This document shows, piece by piece, positions 16,809-21,891 of a stretch of 21,891 nt of DNA. The stretch's first letter is position 1. Every line of letters begins with the position of its first letter. Position numbers and translations under genes: made by a program. The notes beneath the pieces are model-generated. The model had not been told where the DNA came from, did not search any database, and was given only the letters and a program-made list of their open reading frames with translations. The stretch is from an uncultured Candidatus Saccharibacteria bacterium (lineage in GTDB: Bacteria; Patescibacteria; Saccharimonadia; Saccharimonadales; Nanosynbacteraceae), in assembly GCA_947097375.1 (NCBI GenBank), contig CAMURE010000002.1:1-21891 (forward strand). Reading direction: 5' to 3'.

Positions 16809-16893
16809 AGAGCTGTTACGCGCCCACCCGGGGCAATTTCATGTGTTTGTTTTGGATGGCAGCATAGGAAACGCCCCTATGCGTACCAGCTCT
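16809..16893. other. Potential structured RNA or complex terminator between the GNAT and MurF-like genes
   Basis: Two 13-base arms (16809-16821 and 16881-16893) pair with a single mismatch and enclose a 59-base interior. Inside is a perfect 7-bp hairpin GCATAGG/CCTATGC with a 7-base loop (16862-16882, sharing two bases with the outer arm) and a small GCCC/GGGC hairpin (16822-16834). Read on the minus strand, the outer stem ends CAGCTCTTTTA, a short T-run, so it may terminate the GNAT transcript. No known riboswitch, SRP RNA, 6S RNA or tRNA core was recognised. Confidence 0.4.
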
Positions 16894-16904
16894 ACCGATA
16901 TTAT

Positions 16905-16926
16905 GCGCTTTTTTACTAAAAAGCAC
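16905..16926 (-). terminator. Hairpin immediately downstream of the GNAT gene
   Basis: Arms GTGCTTTTT and AAAAAGCGC pair over 9 bp with one G-T wobble around a 4-base loop, 22 bases beyond the GNAT stop. It is not followed by a T-run, so it could be an mRNA 3'-end stabiliser or a weak terminator instead. Confidence 0.35.
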
Positions 16927-16948
16927 AAGAGGTTTGCCTGCTATTTAT

Positions 16949-17386
16949 TTACAATTCCTTAGCAAAGACGTTAGTGCTGCGTACAACCGCACCCTTCCTC
17001 AAGTAGAATTGCTGCGCTGCTTCACGTTCTGGGCGCGAGGTAAACTCTAGTTTTAAAGCACCCCGCTCGCGGCCCCAGTCGAGAATAGCGTCCCACAGCT
17101 GAGAACCAACACCCTTGCCTTGCACAGTCGGATCAGCAACAAAATCGTCGAGGTAGATCTTGCGCCCGGCAGCTGGCCCAAGTAGCAGTGCTACCGTTGC
17201 CATGCCAACAACTTTGCCCGATAACCGCGCCAACAGCAACACATGACTCGGTGAGTCGATAATCTGCTGCAACAACTCGGCGTCAGCTGGGTACGGTTTG
17301 CTGGTTAGTGCCGCGATAAGGTTGGTGATGTCTGCCACATCAGCTTCGGTGATGTGGGATGCGCGTTCAATTGTCAATTCATCCAT
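16949..17386 (-). CDS. GNAT family N-acetyltransferase
   Basis: Acetyl-CoA-dependent N-acyltransferase of unknown substrate; 145 residues, the usual single-domain size. The acetyl-CoA-binding motif A is at about 80-97 (DDFVADPTVQGKGVGSQLWD, with Q/R-x-x-G-x-G/A realised as QGKGVG), preceded by the long beta strands KVVGMATVALLL and KIYLDDFVA. Near the C-terminus RPEREAAQQFYLRKGAVVRS is the typical motif B with a Tyr in place for catalysis. It diverges from the phosphotransacetylase gene with 20 bases between start codons, and its -10 box overlaps the other promoter. The mRNA is predicted to be leaderless. Confidence 0.88.
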   Translation of the reverse strand: MDELTIERASHITEADVADITNLIAALTSKPYPADAELLQQIIDSPSHVLLLARLSGKVVGMATVALLLGPAAGRKIYLDDFVADPTVQGKGVGSQLWDAILDWGRERGALKLEFTSRPEREAAQQFYLRKGAVVRSTNVFAKEL

Positions 17387-17392
17387 AATTCC

Positions 17393-17400
17393 ATTATACT
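17393..17400. promoter_or_regulatory. Overlapping divergent -10 boxes for the GNAT and pta-like genes
   Basis: On the plus strand TATACT (17395-17400) lies 6 bases before the pta-like ATG, with TTGTCA at 17371-17376 (18-base spacer) as -35. On the minus strand TATAAT (17393-17398) lies 6 bases before the GNAT ATG. The two boxes share 4 base pairs (17395-17398), so polymerase should be able to bind for only one direction at a time. Confidence 0.6.
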
Positions 17401-17406
17401 ATACTT

Positions 17407-18246
17407 ATGAATCAGCACATACGAGACTTAGCAAAAATTTTAGCTTCAAATCCGCCGCGGGTAGTGTTTCCTGAGGGCAATAATCATATCATCCAGCAGG
17501 CAGCACGCGTACTGGAAGAAAGCGGCGCGGTGCAGCCAGTGTTGCTTGATGGGGAAGAGGACGCCATCAGTCGCGGTGCAACGATGCTCAGTAGCGGCGA
17601 AGCTGACGTTATGGTGGCTGGGATTGACCATCCAACAAAAGATGTACTCCGGGCTGGACTGAAAATTGTTGGACTGGCGCCCGATGTTCGATATGCATCC
17701 AGCTTTTTCGTGATAGACATTCCACAGTTTCAGGGTGGTGAGCAGGGTCTGTTACTCTTTGCCGACTGCGGCATGAACATTCAGCCAAATGCCGAACAGC
17801 TGGCGGCAATTGCTATGGCCTCGGCGGATAGTGCGGCGTCGCTTGGCTGGGAGCCGCGCGTGGCTATGCTGTCATACTCAACAAAAGGTAGCGCTGGCGG
17901 CGACAGTGTCGAGCTCGTCACCCAGGCGCTGCAACTCGTCAAGACAGAACGGCCTGATATACTCATTGATGGCGAACTACAGTTAGACGCGGCAATCGTC
18001 CCCGCTATCGGCCAGAAAAAATCACCGGACAGTCCGGTTGCTGGTCAGGCTAACGTCCTCGTTTTCCCTGATCTTGATTCTGGTAATATTGCTTATAAGC
18101 TAGCTGAACACCTGGCTGGCGGTCATGCATACGGGCCAATCTTGCAGGGCTTTGCCCGGCCGATCAGCGACCTATCGCGCGGCTCTAGTGTTGATGATGT
18201 GATTGGTGCCACGCTTATTACTGCTAGTATGGCGCGGACCTCATAG
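17407..18246 (+). CDS. pta: Phosphate acetyl/butyryltransferase family protein, compact form
   Basis: Probably interconverts acetyl-CoA and acetyl phosphate. Recognised segments are VVFPEGNNHII at 19-29, GEADVMVAGIDHPTKDVLRAGLKIVG, LLLFADCGMNIQPNAEQLAAIA, VAMLSYSTKGSA, DGELQLDAAIVP, KKSPDSPVAGQANVLVFPDLDSGNIAYKL, GPILQGFARPISDLSRGSS, all diagnostic of Pta. It has only 279 residues against about 320-340: the stretch between PVLLDGEE and the GATMLSSGEAD segment is about 45 residues shorter than usual, with no frameshift visible. The ATG sits 6 bases after the -10 box, so the mRNA should be leaderless. It converges on the HAM1-like gene with a 7-base gap. No acetate kinase gene is in the window. 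Confidence 0.85.
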   Translation: MNQHIRDLAKILASNPPRVVFPEGNNHIIQQAARVLEESGAVQPVLLDGEEDAISRGATMLSSGEADVMVAGIDHPTKDVLRAGLKIVGLAPDVRYASSFFVIDIPQFQGGEQGLLLFADCGMNIQPNAEQLAAIAMASADSAASLGWEPRVAMLSYSTKGSAGGDSVELVTQALQLVKTERPDILIDGELQLDAAIVPAIGQKKSPDSPVAGQANVLVFPDLDSGNIAYKLAEHLAGGHAYGPILQGFARPISDLSRGSSVDDVIGATLITASMARTS

Positions 18247-18253
18247 AAACTAG

Positions 18254-18823
18254 CTACTGCGTGATATACCACTGCGCAAACTGATGCCATTGCTGCAGCG
18301 TATCAGTCTCAACCGCCAAGCCTTGATCGCGCCGATCAAACACCTCGGACATCGTCAAACCGTTACTACCATCCATCGTAATAATCTTGTTGACCGACGC
18401 ACCACTCTTGCCACGCGGCGGAGCGACAAACTTCCCCGGCTGATCAAAGATAAACGTCTGTAGATTATGCCCGTCGTAATAGGCGACAATGTCATGGAGA
18501 ATAATCTGCCAATCATCTTTGTCGCGGAGCAAAGCCAAAAAATCCTCGGGCGTCAACCAGTGTGCGATATCCTTCATGTAGCCACCCGGAAAGCCGCCGA
18601 GCGCGGGCACTTCCCAATCACTATCGTTGACAACAACTGGCTTGCCGACTTTTTCATGCGCCGTCCGAACCTTAGCCTCAGTAATTTTTAGTGGATCGAG
18701 GTGCTGGATCTCGTCAATATCGAGATTAATGATCTCCACCGCTATGTTGTATTGGCCAAGCGTAGCCGTCGCTTCTTCAATTTTACGTGGATTACCAGTC
18801 ACGAGATTGATGTGTTTTGTCAT
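18254..18823 (-). CDS. Divergent HAM1/RdgB-family nucleotide pyrophosphatase-like protein
   Basis: 189 residues from the ATG at 18823. The family opening INLVTGNPRKIEEA and the central VVVNDSDWEVPALGGFPGGYMKDI match the HAM1/ITPase fold, whose members hydrolyse ITP, XTP and dITP to monophosphates. It departs from the norm: Asn replaces Glu/Asp before the key Asp, the FGYDP/FGWDP motif is replaced by GKSGASVNKI, and the C-terminal SHR motif is RRDQG. The substrate may therefore differ or activity may be altered. The start is set by the -10 box 7 bases upstream; 13 extra upstream codons in frame are not conserved. A normal-looking ITPase lies 440 bases upstream in the same cluster. Confidence 0.8.
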   Translation of the reverse strand: MTKHINLVTGNPRKIEEATATLGQYNIAVEIINLDIDEIQHLDPLKITEAKVRTAHEKVGKPVVVNDSDWEVPALGGFPGGYMKDIAHWLTPEDFLALLRDKDDWQIILHDIVAYYDGHNLQTFIFDQPGKFVAPPRGKSGASVNKIITMDGSNGLTMSEVFDRRDQGLAVETDTLQQWHQFAQWYITQ

Positions 18824-18830
18824 GGGGTTT

Positions 18831-18839
18831 ATTATAGCA
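18831..18839 (-). promoter_or_regulatory. Leaderless extended -10 promoter of the divergent HAM1-like gene
   Basis: TGC-TATAAT, 7 bases (AAACCCC), then ATG. Same grammar as pyk, with no Shine-Dalgarno. Confidence 0.7.
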
Positions 18840-18894
18840 CTTCTTATTTTAAGTGTAGCCATATCACACTGGTTTTATTATAGAGGATCCTTCG

Positions 18895-19245
18895 TCAACC
18901 AACCTCACCCAGTGCCTTTATAATATCCTCATCCCGTGATACCGCATGAACATTTGATAGTTGTAGAAACCATTTTGGGGCATCATGAACAACGATCACT
19001 GGTTTACCGAGTGCTATCGCCATGCCAACTTCGTAGCGTGCACTCTCCTGGTCGGATTCCCATAGATACACCAAAACATCGGCAGAACGGACAGCCTGAA
19101 CTTCGTCTTCTGGACTGAAGTTTGTCTCATCGTCTTTGTAATTATAGTACCAATTACACGGAATACTATAGCCGGAATCCTCTAGGATTTTTGCAACGCG
19201 ATTTGCCCTGTCGAGGTTTTTACCAGCTAGATAAATCACTTTCAT
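18895..19245 (-). CDS. Nucleoside 2-deoxyribosyltransferase-like protein
   Basis: A small Rossmann-like protein of 116 residues. MKVIYLAGKN is the opening strand and loop, SADVLVYLW at 64-72 the central strand, and SARYEVGMAIALGKPVIVVHD at 78-98 contains Glu82, in the place of the catalytic Glu of nucleoside 2-deoxyribosyltransferases and related TIR-like hydrolases. Members move deoxyribose between bases or cleave deoxynucleotides; which applies here is not readable from sequence. It has its own -10 box and lies between two HAM1-family genes. Confidence 0.75.
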   Translation of the reverse strand: MKVIYLAGKNLDRANRVAKILEDSGYSIPCNWYYNYKDDETNFSPEDEVQAVRSADVLVYLWESDQESARYEVGMAIALGKPVIVVHDAPKWFLQLSNVHAVSRDEDIIKALGEVG

Positions 19246-19252
19246 ATGATGA

Positions 19253-19261
19253 ATAATAGCA
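19253..19261 (-). promoter_or_regulatory. Leaderless extended -10 promoter of the deoxyribosyltransferase-like gene
   Basis: TGC-TATTAT, 7 bases, then the ATG at 19245. It lies in the 21-base gap after the ITPase stop. Confidence 0.6.
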
Positions 19262-19266
19262 CGTAT

Positions 19267-19821
19267 TTATTCCAGCGTGGTGAGGAATTGGCGAACGGCA
19301 TCAATTGGTTTGAATAAGCGGTACGTCTCAGCGTCCTCACCTGGCGTTAATTCGGCGCGTGTTTTGCCGCCATAGCCATCCGGGCAAAATATTTTATCCC
19401 AGCCAAAACCGCCATTGCCCACAGGATGCTTGGCGATGACGCCACCAAGTTCAGCGCGGAACAATTTGGTCTGCTCACCATCGTAGTAGCCAAACACACA
19501 CGCCGCCACCGCCGATCGATCGTCAAAACCGTCAAGCATCCGGCAGAGATTCTCTAGGCCGTTTGGTGCCTCCACAAAAAACTTGATGAATGGACCCGGC
19601 AGTCCACCCAGCGCCGTAAACCCGAGCGCCACATCCTCAACTAAAACCGGACATTTGGCGACCATATACGCCTGACGCACCTTATGCTCAACAACTTCCT
19701 CTAAACTCGTTGATTGAATCTCCGTTAGATCAACTGCCCGATGCTTCAGTGGTACACCCAGCATGCGCGATAAATAATCTGCTTTGTGCTGATTACCGGT
19801 GATAAAAGTGATTGTCTTCAT
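19267..19821 (-). CDS. ITPase/XTPase (HAM1 family), eukaryote/archaea-like
   Basis: Hydrolyses deaminated purine triphosphates (ITP, dITP, XTP) to keep them out of DNA and RNA. 184 residues. [12 protein letters not shown] opens the protein; [22 protein letters not shown] at 61-82 closely matches the human ITPA segment with [34 protein letters not shown] at 138-150 matches FGWDPCFQPDGY. The terminal SHR motif is replaced by TYR at 166-168. The ATG at 19821 follows two in-frame GTGs; the upstream gene ends at 19827, so the ATG is preferred and coupling is likely. It ends the ligA-led run of closely spaced genes. Confidence 0.9.
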   Translation of the reverse strand: [184 protein letters not shown]

Positions 19822-19826
19822 CACAC

Positions 19827-20483
19827 TCACACCCGAGTTTTGGAGGTTATTTTCTGAAATCGTGGCACCGATTTTCCGTCCAGTACTATTGTTTCCGCAA
19901 ACATACCGGCAGAGCGGGCAAATAGTTCATATTCATTTTCATAGAGAGGTCGGTAAATTACTAAGAGCTCTTCCGTCTCAGTTTCTAATGCGAGGCCGAT
20001 CACCTCGTACAGCTTGCCTGATTTGCTGTGCCGGTACGTACCCTTGCTAATCCTCGTACGATGGCTCTGCTCTTTGCTATCCGCCGTTTCTTCACGATAT
20101 TTATCTGGCTGCGCACGGAAAATTTCTACCCATTTACTATCATCAACCAGGTCGTTATATTCAATATAATGCCGATTATCAAAGCCGCCCTTTTTCTGCT
20201 TTTTGCGCGCCATTTCCTCTTGGACTTGCTCTATAGAAAAGCCAAAATCTTGGCGTAGTGTATCAATGACTTCTTGCAAATCAGCCAGCTCTTTGAGCGA
20301 TTCATCACGCTGATTATCATCCAGCGGAATCTCATTTGTCTCCTCATGAACTTTACACACTAGCTCACGGCGAAATTCCTGACTGTCCAGCTCGCGGTAC
20401 TCTGTATGTACGACATCCGGATCATCTAGGCAATTTGGCACTACTTTGTCACGCACTAATTTTTGTAAATAAAATCGGACCAT
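19827..20483 (-). CDS. MazG-like pyrophosphohydrolase fused to DUF1653
   Basis: 218 residues in two parts. Residues 1-110 open with QKLVRDKVVPN and carry the MazG-type metal motif HEETNEI (46-52) with a downstream KELAD (64-68), the pattern of all-alpha NTP pyrophosphohydrolases that remove unwanted nucleotides. Residues about 147-212 are a DUF1653 domain (KGTYRHSKSGKLYEVIG, LLVIYRPLYENEYELFARSAGMF). The linker is charged. GGAGG lies 7 bases before the ATG, made by the last Arg codons of the preceding gene, which ends 4 bases upstream. It abuts the ITPase gene, so the two house-cleaning enzymes are probably made together. Confidence 0.85.
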   Translation of the reverse strand: MVRFYLQKLVRDKVVPNCLDDPDVVHTEYRELDSQEFRRELVCKVHEETNEIPLDDNQRDESLKELADLQEVIDTLRQDFGFSIEQVQEEMARKKQKKGGFDNRHYIEYNDLVDDSKWVEIFRAQPDKYREETADSKEQSHRTRISKGTYRHSKSGKLYEVIGLALETETEELLVIYRPLYENEYELFARSAGMFAETIVLDGKSVPRFQKITSKTRV

Positions 20484-20487
20484 CTCA

Positions 20488-20892
20488 TTACCTCCGTTGG
20501 GTTACTGTTTCAACGCCATCTTCATACACCAAGTCGCCAATCTCAACTTCGTAAATATGTTTATCGTTACGAAACGCAAAAAATCGGACGGTTTTATGTT
20601 GCTGCCAGGCTTGAACTATTTCCGCCCGTACACCATCAGCGATGTCGCCAAACACCCACAGCTCATCAGCGCGCGCCACCAGCGTATTATTGGCGCGCCG
20701 CACCGTGTCACGCTCCACTGCGTCGAGCAAAAAATAGTCAAAACTGGTAAATGGATTGATTGGCACAACGCCTTGCTCAAGCACAAATTTCGTGACGAAC
20801 AATCTCATGTAAAAATATTTCTTGGACATGGCAGTAAACACAACCGTGTCGGCGGGTTTAATGGCGAGGGCGCGATGTGATTGCTGAGTCAT
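20488..20892 (-). CDS. DUF4406/DUF7768-like protein, deoxyribosyltransferase fold
   Basis: 134 residues of unknown activity. VVFTAM opens a Rossmann-like fold; GVVPINPFTSFDYFLLDAVERDTVRRANNTLVARADELWVFGDIADGVRAEIVQA at 41-95 is the family core, with the ADELWVFG strand and a following Glu91 in the position of the NDT catalytic Glu. The C-terminus HIYEVEIGDLVYED may be an added strand pair. GGAGG 7 bases before the ATG fixes the start. It lies 13 bases after ligA and 4 bases before the MazG-DUF1653 gene, so it belongs to the same operon. The link to nucleotide metabolism rests on fold resemblance and context. Confidence 0.75.
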   Translation of the reverse strand: MTQQSHRALAIKPADTVVFTAMSKKYFYMRLFVTKFVLEQGVVPINPFTSFDYFLLDAVERDTVRRANNTLVARADELWVFGDIADGVRAEIVQAWQQHKTVRFFAFRNDKHIYEVEIGDLVYEDGVETVTQRR

Positions 20893-20905
20893 GGTTATAC
20901 CTCCG

Positions 20906-21891
20906 TTATCGTATAAGCTCTAACAATGTTTGTTCATCAATGATTTTGGTGCCGTATTGTTTGGCTTTCTTTAATTTACTGGCGCCGACTTTGCCACCGG
21001 CTACCAGATATGTTGTATCTTTTGCAACAGCGGTTTGGAAAGTGCCCCCGAGATTGCGGATTTTTTCTGCGGCGGCGTCACGACCCATCGACTGCAGGGT
21101 GCCGGTGATAACAAAACTTTGGCCAGCGAGTCGGTCGGATTTTTGGCTAAACTGCGGCGTCACGCCAAGGCTAGCAAATTTTTCAAGCAGCCCTACATTA
21201 TCTTCATCAGCAAACCACGCCACGATCGACTCTGCAACAATTTCACCCACACCATCCACTTCGCGTAGCTCATCAATAGTCGCTTGGCTGAGCTTTTCAA
21301 TACTTTCAAAGTGGTTCGCGAGGTCAATCGCCGTCTGCGTGCCAACATGCCGAATGCCGAGACCGAACAAAAATCGCTCCAACGCTGGCTGCTTTTTAGC
21401 GGCAATGGCATCGATGAGCTTTTGCGCAGAAATCTCAGCGAAGCGCTCCAACTGCAGCAAATCATCTTTCGTCAACCGATATATATCCGCCAAATCATTG
21501 ACCAACCCAGCCTCGACCAGCGCCTCGACATTTTTCTCGCCCAATGTGTCGATATCTAGGGCACCTTTGGATGCAAAGTGTGCCAGAGATCGCTTCAAAA
21601 TCAGCGGACCGCTCAAACCTTTAACCCGGTACACCGCCTCGCCCTCTGGCCGCACAAACTCTAGTTCTGGGTATTGGCGCGCCAGCTCTGCTGGATAATC
21701 AATTGGTTTAGCATCTGCCGGTCGCAATTCTTTCAGTACGGTTTGTACCTGCGGGATGATATCGCCCGCCTTAAAAATAACCACCGTGTCGCCGCGGCGC
21801 ACATCCAGCCGAGCAATTTCATCGGCATTATGCAGACTAGCATGCTGCACCGTCGTACCGGCCACCACCACCGGGTCAAACACCGCTACTG
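20906..21891 (-). CDS. ligA: NAD-dependent DNA ligase, C-terminal half, truncated by window edge and lacking zinc-finger cysteines
   Basis: Seals DNA nicks using NAD. The gene runs off the right edge; only about the last 327 residues are visible, starting in the OB domain (FDPVVVAGTTVQHASLHNADEI, GDTVVIFKAGDIIPQV). The GTG at 21883 is internal, not the start. After the OB domain, where most LigA proteins have a four-cysteine zinc finger, this one reads PIDYPAELARQYPELEFV and EGEAVYRVKG with no cysteine at all; the visible part of the protein is cysteine-free. Then come KGALDIDTLGEK, helix-hairpin-helix repeats (about 110-245 of the visible part) and a BRCT domain (about 252-325) with FVITGTL and TTYLVAGGKVGASKLKKAKQYG. 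First visible gene of the nucleotide cluster. Confidence 0.95.
   Translation of the reverse strand, partial: VAVFDPVVVAGTTVQHASLHNADEIARLDVRRGDTVVIFKAGDIIPQVQTVLKELRPADAKPIDYPAELARQYPELEFVRPEGEAVYRVKGLSGPLILKRSLAHFASKGALDIDTLGEKNVEALVEAGLVNDLADIYRLTKDDLLQLERFAEISAQKLIDAIAAKKQPALERFLFGLGIRHVGTQTAIDLANHFESIEKLSQATIDELREVDGVGEIVAESIVAWFADEDNVGLLEKFASLGVTPQFSQKSDRLAGQSFVITGTLQSMGRDAAAEKIRNLGGTFQTAVAKDTTYLVAGGKVGASKLKKAKQYGTKIIDEQTLLELIR

Noticed and set aside
16809..16893. Fluoride riboswitch, SRP RNA, 6S RNA or tRNA
   Set aside because: None of the conserved cores of these families could be matched; only generic pairing is visible.
18877..18899. TTGACG followed by TATAAT on the minus strand after the deoxyribosyltransferase-like gene
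   Set aside because: The spacer is only 10 bases, and a better extended -10 lies at 18831-18839.

Overview
The window most likely comes from a member of the Candidate Phyla Radiation, probably Saccharibacteria (TM7). This is inferred from gene content and style, with no marker tree. The signs are very tight packing, a DUF348-G5-lysozyme-like exported protein, a long Ser/Pro/Thr-rich tail-anchored protein, cysteine-free versions of normally zinc-binding proteins (LigA, bL32), and many promoters placed directly on start codons. Coding density is very high. No stretch over 300 bases lacks a gene; the longest gaps are 10917-11100 and 16770-16948, both described below. I found no tRNA, rRNA, CRISPR array, transposase or phage gene.

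Layout. Bases 16-10916 are all on the minus strand and read from right to left. First comes rpmF-nusB-Nudix-rnc, driven by a good -35/-10 promoter. Then comes pyk-pgk-tpiA, the lower-glycolysis genes, with its own promoter, followed by a 747-residue tail-anchored low-complexity protein, pcrA, and an exported G5/lysozyme-like protein whose last few codons are interrupted by a TAG. A small exported protein (11101-11502, plus strand) diverges from rpmF and converges on leuS. A second minus-strand block (17386 down to 11506) holds a GNAT acetyltransferase, a MurF-like ligase, a membrane-anchored extracellular protein and leuS. A compact phosphotransacetylase (17407-18246, plus strand) diverges from the GNAT gene through overlapping promoters. 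The right end (21891 down to 18254) is a nucleotide-metabolism cluster: ligA (cut by the window edge), a DUF4406/deoxyribosyltransferase-like protein, a MazG-like/DUF1653 fusion, an ITPase, a nucleoside 2-deoxyribosyltransferase-like protein and a second, divergent HAM1-family protein.

How the parts fit. Pyk, Pgk, TpiA and Pta are consistent with a small fermentative metabolism. RpmF, NusB, RNase III and LeuRS are core RNA and translation functions. The right-hand cluster looks like nucleotide-pool cleaning next to DNA repair. The most striking cross-cutting signal is regulatory. Six genes (pcrA, pyk, leuS, the MurF-like gene, the HAM1-like gene and the deoxyribosyltransferase-like gene) have an extended -10 box, TGnTATnnT, exactly 7 bases before the ATG. 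This predicts leaderless mRNAs, whereas several genes inside operons (rpmF, rnc, the DUF4406-like gene, the MazG fusion) have clear Shine-Dalgarno sequences. In several places the TGA stop codon of the upstream gene doubles as the TGn of the next promoter.
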